Source: an uncultured Bdellovibrionales bacterium
Lineage (GTDB): Bacteria; Bdellovibrionota; Bdellovibrionia; Bdellovibrionales; Bdellovibrionaceae
Assembly (NCBI GenBank): GCA_903926205.1
Contig: CAIYID010000008.1
Location: forward strand, 1 to 64,000
Length of the DNA stretch: 64,000 nt
Direction: 5' to 3'
Part shown: piece by piece, positions 7,013-14,270 of the stretch
Layout: each line of letters begins with the position of its first letter
Position numbering within the stretch: position 1 is the first letter of the stretch
Program-made: the position numbers and the translations under genes
Notes under the pieces: generated by a model
The model's database searches: none
What the model was told of the DNA's origin: nothing
The model's input: only the letters and a program-made list of their open reading frames with translations

Positions 7013-7724
7013 AGTCAAACTCGAGTTGGCCGTCACTGCTCTCATTCACTGACACTGCTTCGCGAGCTTTGATTCTAATGCTCCAGGTTGTACCTCTATT
7101 GGTCTTTTTGGATGCGGGCCCTTGTCCAGATACCTCAAGGATTCGTTTGATGTCCCGGGCGAACTTCTGGAATTGTGGGAATGACTTTTGGTTCTGCCAA
7201 AGACAGAACTCTTTAAATGATTCATAGAGTTCCGAAGTCGTCAGAGCTGACTCATCAAAGCTCACCACCTCACAAACTTCCTCTGTCCATTGCTCTACTA
7301 TGTCTTTCACTCGTATTTCAGACTCTTGGATTTTCCTAACCTCGTTCAGATGAGCAAGGATTGGAGATGGTGCCTTTTCGTCAACCGAGCGCCATAGGGC
7401 CAAGTAGTCGATGCTATTGATTGCCTGCCAGTTGATCTGGTCAGCACAGTTAATCTGCCAAAATCGGCGAGACGAAGTTGGATCCTTGATTCGATCGCGG
7501 ACAGGATCATTGCTGCATCCAATGAAAGTTGCATTTTGAGGTGCAGACATAACTCGCTCTGACCGCATAGCCCGCCACTCGACGACAGGGGCCGTGATGA
7601 TCTGCTTCATAACGTTCACATCCGCATTGTCACTTCCTTGAAGCTCGTCAAAGAAAACAAGAAAGTTACGGGCAAAAGCGCGGCGACTGAACTGGTCGCT
7701 AAAAATCGACATATCTGTTTGCAA
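6999..7724 (-). pseudogene. 5'-truncated primase-helicase (VirE/D5-like) fragment
   Basis: 241 codons. It contains a Walker B-like FLVFFDELQG (about residue 26), VMKQIITAP, a sensor-like FIGCSNDP and DPTSSRRFWQIN, the signature order of VirE/P4-type superfamily 3-like helicase proteins of phages and plasmids. The Walker A part should lie upstream. In the same frame readable sequence continues to about 7790 (GQDGISKLIEPLLAVALQTD) and then meets a stop, and no P-loop is found before the divergent gene at 7875. The C-terminal ~100 residues could be a helical or winged DNA-binding part. It probably drove replication of the ancestral element and is now inactive. Confidence 0.65.
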
Positions 7725-7874
7725 AGCAACTGCAAGAAGTGGCTCGATAAGCTTCGATATGCCATCTTGTCCATGCGTCGCACGATCGGAAGTTCTATAA
7801 GCTCGTTGAGCTCATGATGCCTGACTGGCGTGAACGTGAGATAGCTCTCAAAGCAATTTAGCAGAGGAACCATT

Positions 7875-8672
7875 ATGGAATATGAAGAAAGAATAATTCT
7901 TTTTATCGACATCTTAGGATTTAAAGAATTAATTGATTCAACCGTCGACAAAGATGGAAACGCGATCCCAAAGAAGGTTAAGGAAGTTGCAAGTCTTCTA
8001 AAATTACCTGACGAAATTTTTCGAGACCATCCTGAGATTCAAAAATCGAAAATAATCACCAGATTTTCGGACTGCATTGTGGTCTCTTTCAAATACCACG
8101 AAGAAAGTGAAGTGTTTTATACACTTTTGGATATCGTCCATTTACATATGAATTTCATCTCTAGGGGGGCTATTTTCAGGGGCGCTCTGGTAAAGGGACA
8201 GATTTGCCACACTGAAGACTTAATATTCGGACCTGGCCTTGTTGAAGCCTATCTTCGCGAATCAAGAGCGGCAGTATATCCAAGAGTCATTTTAGATGAA
8301 GAGATTATTAAAATTGGGGCCAAATTTGCTGTGGATGGACACACATCAGAAAGAGAACGAGAGCACATCGAGGCTCTGGTAAACAAGGACACCGACGGAT
8401 TTTATTATGTGGATTACTTTTTCAAATCTCAAGGTGAACTTGATGATCCCGAACTTCAATTTCCAGACTTCATAAAAATGATTCAGGCAATTATCAAAAA
8501 AGGCCTTAAAAAGCGGGACCCCGGTGAAAGAATAAAATTTACCTGGATGCGGGAGCGCTTCAATCAGCTTGCAAAAACCTGCAAAGATCCCGAGTTTTTG
8601 AAGTCCATCGAGTCGAGCGTGGGTCTTGAATTTCGGGAGTTCTACGAGGACCTAGAGTTATTTGAAGACTAA
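7875..8672 (+). CDS. Orphan class III nucleotide-cyclase-like protein
   Basis: 265 residues, soluble. The order of motifs resembles class III adenylyl/guanylyl cyclase domains: ILFIDILGFKELI at residues 8-20 (first metal Asp), TRFSDCIVVSF near 61 (second metal Asp), a RGAIFRGALVKG strand near 98, and FGPGLVEAYLRES near 117, at the place of the usual GDxVNxAxRLES. The Asn and Arg that normally stabilise the transition state are not conserved, so activity or base choice may differ, or the fold may be non-catalytic. The C-terminal ~100 residues are charged and helical. AGAGGA precedes the ATG. It lies in the mobile island between a broken primase and an integrase, where defence genes are common. 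No obvious membrane or TIR effector neighbours it. Confidence 0.6.
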   Translation: MEYEERIILFIDILGFKELIDSTVDKDGNAIPKKVKEVASLLKLPDEIFRDHPEIQKSKIITRFSDCIVVSFKYHEESEVFYTLLDIVHLHMNFISRGAIFRGALVKGQICHTEDLIFGPGLVEAYLRESRAAVYPRVILDEEIIKIGAKFAVDGHTSEREREHIEALVNKDTDGFYYVDYFFKSQGELDDPELQFPDFIKMIQAIIKKGLKKRDPGERIKFTWMRERFNQLAKTCKDPEFLKSIESSVGLEFREFYEDLELFED

Positions 8673-8762
8673 CGTTCTCAAAATCACCATTATGCGAACC
8701 ATTAGCAAATCGCATTTTGGCCTAAACAAGTTAAGGCGTAATTAACTTAAATTGTGCTGTGT

Positions 8763-8966
8763 ATGGAATACTATGTTGCCCATCTTAAAGTAACAAAACA
8801 AGAGTACGACGAAATTCGAAAAAACGTTGAAGCTGAACTAAGTTTACTTCTTCTTTTGAAAAAACTTTCTCTTAAATCAATCGATAATTCATATTTTGAA
8901 GGGTGTTATTTTTCTCTAATATCGGAAAATTTATCCAGAAAAATTTCATCCGTCCTCAACACATAG
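8763..8966 (+). CDS. Small hypothetical protein after the cyclase-like gene
   Basis: 67 residues from ATG at 8763 (an upstream in-frame start at 8754 is possible). No clear ribosome binding site. The sequence has a helical, leucine-rich stretch (ELSLLLLLKKLSLK) too short and charged to be a sure membrane segment. It lies 90 bases after the cyclase-like gene on the same strand and ends 1 base from the convergent integrase. Function unknown; it could be a partner of the cyclase-like protein. Confidence 0.4.
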   Translation: MEYYVAHLKVTKQEYDEIRKNVEAELSLLLLLKKLSLKSIDNSYFEGCYFSLISENLSRKISSVLNT

Positions 8967-8967
8967 G

Positions 8968-10143
8968 CTAACTTGCTTTGCTCGGCTGCCTTGTCCATCT
9001 TACTTCTTGCTTGTCCGTATAATGCCTGTAAGTCGTCTCAGTCGATTGATGTCCAAGCCAGGCACTAATATCGACATAGTCCTGCCCAAGGTCTCTCATG
9101 AGCGAAATAAAGCCTTTTCGTCCGCCATAGTGAGTAATCACGCCTTTATAAATTTGTCGCATCTTTTGGTAAATTGGTTTCTTGAAGTTGCCGCCTTCAA
9201 TTATGGATAGCACAGCCTTCTGTTGCTCGGTAAAGCAGGGAATTTTCTTCCATCTTTTTTCTTCAGGGAGCGTAATTAGTTTCGATTGGTATACACAAAG
9301 CACAGGAATGGACTCAACTTCCTCAAGCTGCCAGGTAGCAGGATCTTTCAAAGAGTCAATTTCAGCGGGGCGAAGTCCCAGCCAAATTGAAATGTACATC
9401 CAATTATTTTCTTCCTCAGTAAATCTGTCTTTGTTCTTTTTTTGTAGCTCAGGAGTTAAGGGCTTCGATTCCATTCGTACACCGCGAACAGAGTCAGTGC
9501 CTGTTTTCTTGGACTGGGCTTTCGCGATCGCCGCTTTGTCGAAGTTGGAGGTAAGTCGAATTGGCTCATACCTTTTTTGAAACTGCTTGCTGTACCAATC
9601 ACCCCAAAGGTTCACCATTTTAATCAAAACTTTGCTGTAATTGACGGAGTATTGATTCTTGATAAACAGAGTGATGAATTTACGTTCCACGCTTTTGTAT
9701 TTGTCAGGGTAGACTTTTAATTCTTTCACAATCGACTGAATCGTCAAGAATTGAGAGTGTAGTTTCTTTTTGTGATCGTCTGAGCCGCGATTGTCGCCAA
9801 TATATTCATTCCAAAATACCTGGGCCATTTCCTGTGGAAAAAATCTTTCGTCGCGTGAAAGTTCCTCGAATCGTTTTGCAGAGTTAATTTCTTTGCGCAG
9901 ATCATGGCGCTCTTTGTTCAACTGCGAAGCGAGTTCTTTGGCTTTCTGGACTGAAACGCCTGGTTGAAAACCGTAGTTCATCCAAAGTTTTCTAGGAATA
10001 TATTTTGTGACTTTCTCTCCATCAACTCGATACTCCAAATAGAGTTTGAATCCATCGTTTTCCTCTCGAGTGTAGTGAGGTCTCACAATGAAATATCCTT
10101 TTGGATCTTTCGTATCGACGACTGAATTTTTCTTCTTCTGCAT
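8968..10143 (-). CDS. Tyrosine integrase next to its tRNA target
   Basis: 391 residues. The N-terminal part has a short arm-binding-like domain (YFIVRPHYTREENDGFKLYL), and the catalytic part carries R in LGLRPAE (about 256), HYGGRKG (about 336), the H of WLGHQS (about 361) and the nucleophile Y in TYRHYTD (about 372). Phage-type integrases of this kind insert elements into tRNA 3' ends. This gene starts 136 bases from the 3' end of the CAU tRNA and points away from it on the same strand, the typical layout. GGTTACC repeats lie between the gene and the tRNA. Confidence 0.88.
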   Translation of the reverse strand: MQKKKNSVVDTKDPKGYFIVRPHYTREENDGFKLYLEYRVDGEKVTKYIPRKLWMNYGFQPGVSVQKAKELASQLNKERHDLRKEINSAKRFEELSRDERFFPQEMAQVFWNEYIGDNRGSDDHKKKLHSQFLTIQSIVKELKVYPDKYKSVERKFITLFIKNQYSVNYSKVLIKMVNLWGDWYSKQFQKRYEPIRLTSNFDKAAIAKAQSKKTGTDSVRGVRMESKPLTPELQKKNKDRFTEEENNWMYISIWLGLRPAEIDSLKDPATWQLEEVESIPVLCVYQSKLITLPEEKRWKKIPCFTEQQKAVLSIIEGGNFKKPIYQKMRQIYKGVITHYGGRKGFISLMRDLGQDYVDISAWLGHQSTETTYRHYTDKQEVRWTRQPSKAS

Positions 10144-10203
10144 ACTTGCCTTTCACAGCGTATGCCTCTCATCGGCCCACTCTCTAAATGACTTTAGAAA
10201 ATG

Positions 10204-10250
10204 GGTTACCCAGGTTACCCATTTTGGGTAACCTTTTATTTCGTAACCTC
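10204..10250. promoter_or_regulatory. GGTTACC repeat cluster upstream of the integrase
   Basis: GGTTACC at 10204-10210 and 10213-10219 (direct, 9 bases apart) and its complement GGTAACC at 10227-10233, with a further GTAACCT at 10243-10249. The site lies between the integrase start and the attachment core. Such clusters are expected for integrase arm sites or an integrase/excisionase operator. Confidence 0.6.
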
Positions 10251-10273
10251 TTGATATTGTTGATCTTTTTAGA

Positions 10274-10294
10274 AAATTTGGTAGTGAGAGGCGG
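10274..10294. repeat. Attachment-site core at the tRNA 3' end
   Basis: The 3' end of the tRNA gene plus three flanking bases. The same sequence recurs at 2315-2335 (21 of 21) and 4977-4995 (19 bases), and 11 bases recur at 3425-3435. This is the probable crossover region used by the adjacent integrase. Confidence 0.8.
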
Positions 10295-10355
10295 ACTTGA
10301 ACCGCCGACCCTCAGATTATGATTCTGATGCTCTAACCAGCTGAGCTACCCCACC
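10279..10355 (-). tRNA. tRNA with CAU anticodon (elongator Met, or Ile2)
   Basis: 77 bases including encoded CCA. The cloverleaf is complete: acceptor GGTGGGG pairs with TCTCACT with three G-U pairs, D stem GCTC/GAGC, anticodon stem TCAGA/TCTGA with loop ATCATAA (anticodon CAT), T stem GGCGG/CCGCC with loop TTCAAGT. No initiator-type C1-A72 mismatch is present, so it is not the initiator. Elongator Met and lysidine-modified Ile2 both carry CAU, and I cannot separate them by eye. Its native terminator appears to have been moved away by island integration. Confidence 0.93.
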
Positions 10356-10556
10356 ACCGTGACTTGTTTCATCTTTTATAAAACCAAGCGAAGAAGATTT
10401 AATGCGTGGACACAGGATCTGTCAATGGTCCTACAGACTTATATTCACATTTTCATGGCGCAGGCCAATTCCATTGACAATTTTTTCACCACTGACTGGA
10501 ATAGATCAGACAAGCAGCCCATGGAAGACCTGCTTGGCTGAATTAGGAGGATGTGT

Positions 10557-12029
10557 ATGAAATTTTTTTCTTATCTATCATTAGCATTTACAGGGTTGTT
10601 GACCCTGATGGTTTTAACAAGCTGTTCCAATAACGATCCAAACGACCCAAAAACCGGGAAACTTCTTCCTTCTGCGAAGATGGGTGCTGAGTTCCGCTCG
10701 TTACAAAGAGTGCTCAGTGAGGACGGGCAAGCGATCGCTAATGCCCAAATTTTAATCGGCACTGCCGTTGATACTCCTTTCAAAGGAAATTTTTTAACCA
10801 CAGACCAAAATGGTCAGTTTCCAGTTCCAGAGGGCTGGATTGCTCCTCAGGCGGTGACGATTTCAGCGCCAGGATTCGTGAGGGCCACTTATTTGGCTCA
10901 GTCGTCAGGCGGTCAGCCATTTGTTTTGCGTAAGGATGGAGCACATGGGAACTTTGAGCTCACAGGGCAAACTCCTGGAGTCAATATCGTGGGTGGAGAT
11001 GGAAATGCTTATTTTTCATTGATTGTTCCAGTGTTGCAAAGAAATGACATTCTTCACTTCAATCTCGGAATGTTTTTAAGTCCGCAAAAGGATGAAATTT
11101 CAGTTCTTGGTCAAACGATGAGTGTGCCAAGTAATTTGACCTTGCCTAAACAGAAGCAGTCCTACGTGTTGCCATTCACTTTGAATAAACCCATTTATCG
11201 TAATTACTTTGAGACCTCTGGGCCAAAACGAGTTTTGGCTTTGAGCGGAAAATTTCCATTTAAAAAAGTGGTGGATAAAATTCGAGGGGGCACGCCTTTT
11301 TATTTAATCTCTAACGATATGCAAATTTTATCAGGGGGAGTAACGGACGCGAGCCTCGTTGCCCCATCAACAACTTCTGACATTCCGGCGAATCAGTTTT
11401 CAATTAATGAGAGTCGTTCTTTTTCAAGCGCAGCCGTGGGAAGTGGTGAATTACTCTTGGGTGTGGCTTTGACGAATAATAAGGGAGATCTCGTTCTAAC
11501 GGACGTGAAGGTTTTAACTCCTAATGCTCAAAATGCCCTCGGTGTTCAGTCGGGAAATGATGTTCAACTTTTGAGTTTACTTAAGAAACAAAGTGAAATG
11601 CAGTCAGGCCCCGGAGAAGATCGCTTGAGTGCGGTGATGTTGCCATTCACGAGTGGAGCGACTCCGCAGCATCTGCCTTTGTTGGAGAATCCTCGGTTGA
11701 TGTCAAACACGACTGTACAAATTCAAAAGATCCAAGTTCCAGGGCCTCTGAAGGCGTTGGCGACTTATGGATCTTTGCAGACGCTCAAACGTGAAACTTT
11801 GAAAGACGGTTCTTTATTGGAAACTCCCACGCAAGTGTGGGAAGTTTATGCTTCTGACTGGGTCGACACCATTGAGATTCCTCTCTGGCCTGGAGACCCT
11901 GCAATTAGTACGGGAAATATGCGTTGGTCAGTGGCTCTTGTTGCGGGAGCGCAACAGGCGAATGTTGATCTTGGTCCAAGTTTAATGCAAAATGTAACTC
12001 ATGTTACAAACACATCGATCGATTTCTAA
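10557..12029 (+). CDS. Large exported lipoprotein
   Basis: 490 residues. AGGAGG at 10545-10550 is 6 bases before ATG 10557, so this start is preferred over the ATG at 10551. The signal peptide ends in an LTSC lipobox with the lipidated Cys at residue 23, followed by SNNDPNDPK. Residues about 45-110 look like a carboxypeptidase-regulatory or Ig-like beta module (DGQAIANAQILIGT...TTDQNGQFPVPEGW). The rest is beta-rich and not recognised. The downstream lipoprotein gene overlaps its end by 29 bases. Probably a surface or periplasmic outer-membrane lipoprotein. Confidence 0.8.
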   Translation: MKFFSYLSLAFTGLLTLMVLTSCSNNDPNDPKTGKLLPSAKMGAEFRSLQRVLSEDGQAIANAQILIGTAVDTPFKGNFLTTDQNGQFPVPEGWIAPQAVTISAPGFVRATYLAQSSGGQPFVLRKDGAHGNFELTGQTPGVNIVGGDGNAYFSLIVPVLQRNDILHFNLGMFLSPQKDEISVLGQTMSVPSNLTLPKQKQSYVLPFTLNKPIYRNYFETSGPKRVLALSGKFPFKKVVDKIRGGTPFYLISNDMQILSGGVTDASLVAPSTTSDIPANQFSINESRSFSSAAVGSGELLLGVALTNNKGDLVLTDVKVLTPNAQNALGVQSGNDVQLLSLLKKQSEMQSGPGEDRLSAVMLPFTSGATPQHLPLLENPRLMSNTTVQIQKIQVPGPLKALATYGSLQTLKRETLKDGSLLETPTQVWEVYASDWVDTIEIPLWPGDPAISTGNMRWSVALVAGAQQANVDLGPSLMQNVTHVTNTSIDF

Positions 12030-12525
12030 ATTTTGGTTGTTGATGATTTTTTTTGTTGGGGTGGGCTGTAGCACTCCCCAACAAAAGCTTGTTCGCTCTG
12101 AGCAGGGCTTTGATAAAGATGGTCAATCTTATTATACTAAAGTACTTTATAGTCCTTTTGAATTGGTGTGGCGGGCGGCTCAATTGAGCGTGAAGTATCC
12201 CATCGCTGTGAATAATATGGATAATGGAATTTTAGAAACTGAGTGGATCAAAGGGATTGATGGATTTGTCTCGCCGTTGAATCCTGGTTCTCCTGCAGCA
12301 GGGTATCGCTACAAACTTGCGGTGAATATGGTGAAGGGCCGAGTGGATTCCAAACCCAGTGTGCGAGTCACTATTCGTAAAAAAATTGAGAAACAAAAAG
12401 ATTTTTTTTCTGATGTTGAAACTTTAAGCTCCGATGGCTTGGAGGAAAAAATCATGCTCTACCGTATCGAAAGAGAAATCGTCATCGACGAAGCGATCAA
12501 AAAGTTTGCAAAGACGACGAACTGA
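12001..12525 (+). CDS. Lipoprotein, unknown function
   Basis: 174 residues. The n-region (MLQTHRSISK) and hydrophobic core lead to a VGVGC lipobox, Cys at residue 23. The mature part resembles small outer-membrane lipoproteins with an alternating strand-helix pattern: SPFELVWRAAQLSV, then a DNGILETEWIKG element, and a basic strand RVTIRKK. It overlaps the preceding lipoprotein gene by 29 bases, so both are probably co-translated and may form one complex. Confidence 0.75.
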   Translation: MLQTHRSISKFWLLMIFFVGVGCSTPQQKLVRSEQGFDKDGQSYYTKVLYSPFELVWRAAQLSVKYPIAVNNMDNGILETEWIKGIDGFVSPLNPGSPAAGYRYKLAVNMVKGRVDSKPSVRVTIRKKIEKQKDFFSDVETLSSDGLEEKIMLYRIEREIVIDEAIKKFAKTTN

Positions 12526-12546
12526 AGTCCCTCTTCAATTATTAAG

Positions 12547-12879
12547 CTAAATTTTTACATTGAAGCTAGTACCGCAACTACAAGATTTGGTAGCGTTGGG
12601 ATTGCTGAAGATAAAACCCTTGCCGTTCAAACCACCTTCGAAATCCAAAGTCATGCCGATTAAATACATAAAGCTTTCTGGATCAACGACCACTTTTTGG
12701 CCTGCGCATTCGAAGCTTTTGTCTCCTGTGCGAAATTCGGAATCAAAATTCATTTTATAAGACAGCCCAGCACAGCCACCTTTTCTCACTTCCACTCGTA
12801 AAAAATCGCTCTCGTTTCGAGATTCTTCCTCTTTGAGATTTTTAATTTTCTTCGCTGCCAAACTTGAAACTTGAATCAA
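12547..12879 (-). CDS. A-type iron-sulfur carrier (IscA/ErpA/SufA)
   Basis: 110 residues, the usual length. The three cluster-binding cysteines are present: one in RKGGCAGLSY (about residue 36) and two in SCSCGTSF (about 97 and 99). These proteins deliver Fe-S clusters to apoproteins. The neighbour upstream on the same strand is a cysteine desulfurase, the sulfur donor, so the pair forms a small Fe-S assembly locus. There is no scaffold (IscU) nearby. The exact subtype cannot be settled by eye. Confidence 0.9.
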   Translation of the reverse strand: MIQVSSLAAKKIKNLKEEESRNESDFLRVEVRKGGCAGLSYKMNFDSEFRTGDKSFECAGQKVVVDPESFMYLIGMTLDFEGGLNGKGFIFSNPNATKSCSCGTSFNVKI

Positions 12880-12988
12880 AGGAAACCTCCAGAACCTAAA
12901 TTTTTATAAGTTCAGAAAGAATGATAACAGAAGGTTGATAAAAAAGTCTATGCAGTTATCGTTTGGTTTTCATCTTAAGGTGCTGAAA

Positions 12989-14140
12989 TTATTTTATTTT
13001 TTTAAATCTGCTAAATAACATTTCGGAAAGCGTCTTTAGCTCCTCTGTGGTCGTCATTCGACCGAAAGAAAAGCGAAGAGTCTTTTCAGCTTCGAGCGAA
13101 TGAAGGCCAATGGCGCGAAGAACATGACTCAACTCCTGTTTTTCGCTGTGACAGGCGGAGCCTTTGCTAAAGGAAATTCCAGGAAGTTGAAAAGAGCCTT
13201 CGGGTTCTAAAAAAGTGATATTCAAAATTTGAGGAACGGAGTGGTTGATAGCGCCGTTCACTCGAAATCTAATTTCTGCTTCAGTCCAGATTTTCAACAA
13301 AGTTTGGCGCAGCTGCAGAGCTTTTTTAAACTCCTCAACAATTTGATTTTTTACTAAATCCATCGCTTGTCCAAAACCAACAATCCCTGGCACATTCAAG
13401 GTACCAGAGCGCAAACCGCGCTCCTGACCGCCACCATAAAGCAGCGGCCGAATTTGCACAGTGGGATTTTGGCTGCGCAAATAGAGCGCTCCAACACCTT
13501 TGGGACCGTAAAGCTTGTGCGCCGAAAAGGAGAGCAAGTCGACTGGAGTTTCCTTCAAGCTAAGAGGAATTTTCCCGATGGCTTGAGTTGCATCGGTATG
13601 GAAGTAAATTTTTTTTTCTCTCGTGATTTTTGAAATTTCCTGTATAGGATTCAACGAACCCAATTCATTGTTTGCCCACATGAGGGAGATCAATTTGGTG
13701 TGAGGTTTTATTGCTTGAAGCACTTGTTCTGTTGAAACTCGGCCATCAGTTCCTACGGGTAGAAAATCCACTTCGACATGACGGTTCTTTTGTGCATATT
13801 CCAAAACTCTTAAGATGGAATTGTGTTCCGCATTCGAGCTAATGATGTGAATGGACGCTTGCGGTGCTTCTTCTTGCCAGGCTTCAATGAGCCCTTGAAT
13901 GGCCCAGTTATTACTTTCTGTTGCGCCCGACGTAAAATAGATTTCCTTCGGAAGAATTTCTAGCGCGGAAGCGATTTGTTTGCGGGCTTTTTCTACGGCA
14001 GACTCGGCTTCCCAACCATAAGGATGTAATTGGCTAGCGCTATTGCCAAACCTTTCAAGAAAATAAGGTTGCATGGCGGTGAAAACCTTTTCATCCACAG
14101 GGGTTGTTGCACTGTAATCGAGATATATTGACTTCTGCAT
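12989..14140 (-). CDS. Cysteine desulfurase, NifS/IscS family
   Basis: 383 residues, class V aminotransferase fold. It opens with YLDYSATTPVDE. The PLP lysine lies in SFSAHKLYGPKG (about residue 208) and the catalytic cysteine in SKGSACHSEKQ (about 328). It converts cysteine to alanine and a protein persulfide for Fe-S clusters and tRNA thiolation. The active-site loop is of the group I (NifS/IscS) kind. It lies 109 bases upstream of the A-type carrier on the same strand and is divergent from the ribonucleotide reductase gene. Confidence 0.92.
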   Translation of the reverse strand: MQKSIYLDYSATTPVDEKVFTAMQPYFLERFGNSASQLHPYGWEAESAVEKARKQIASALEILPKEIYFTSGATESNNWAIQGLIEAWQEEAPQASIHIISSNAEHNSILRVLEYAQKNRHVEVDFLPVGTDGRVSTEQVLQAIKPHTKLISLMWANNELGSLNPIQEISKITREKKIYFHTDATQAIGKIPLSLKETPVDLLSFSAHKLYGPKGVGALYLRSQNPTVQIRPLLYGGGQERGLRSGTLNVPGIVGFGQAMDLVKNQIVEEFKKALQLRQTLLKIWTEAEIRFRVNGAINHSVPQILNITFLEPEGSFQLPGISFSKGSACHSEKQELSHVLRAIGLHSLEAEKTLRFSFGRMTTTEELKTLSEMLFSRFKKIK

Positions 14141-14270
14141 GACTCAGGACCTAACAAAAAAATCGTGTACCTGCAACAAATGTGTTTTAAAGTAAAAAGG
14201 TGAAACCAGTGGAAAATACTAAAGAAATGAATTGTCGGAAGAATTTTAGAAAGAGTGTGATTTGACGCTG

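Larger units (their letters stand above)
2315..10294. mobile_element. tRNA-associated integrative island, about 8 kb
   Basis: It is bounded on the right by an intact CAU tRNA gene (3' end at 10279) with an adjacent tyrosine integrase, and on the left by a copy of the tRNA 3' end (TTTGGTAGTGAGAGGCGG core ending 2335). A third full core at 4977-4995 and a shortened one at 3425-3435 split it into units of about 1.1, 1.6 and 5.3 kb. Cargo: two toxin-antitoxin-like pairs, two recombinases, a cyclase-like protein, small unknown proteins and a broken replication gene. The genes left of 2.3 kb are also decayed, so the true left edge may lie near 1.7 kb. Confidence 0.7.

Noticed and set aside
10279-10355. 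Initiator tRNA-fMet
   Set aside because: The first base pair is G-T, not the C-A mismatch of initiators, and the anticodon stem lacks the three G-C pairs.
10359-10541. 60-codon ORF next to the tRNA
   Set aside because: No ribosome binding site and an unlikely composition; the AGGAGG at 10545 belongs to the lipoprotein gene.
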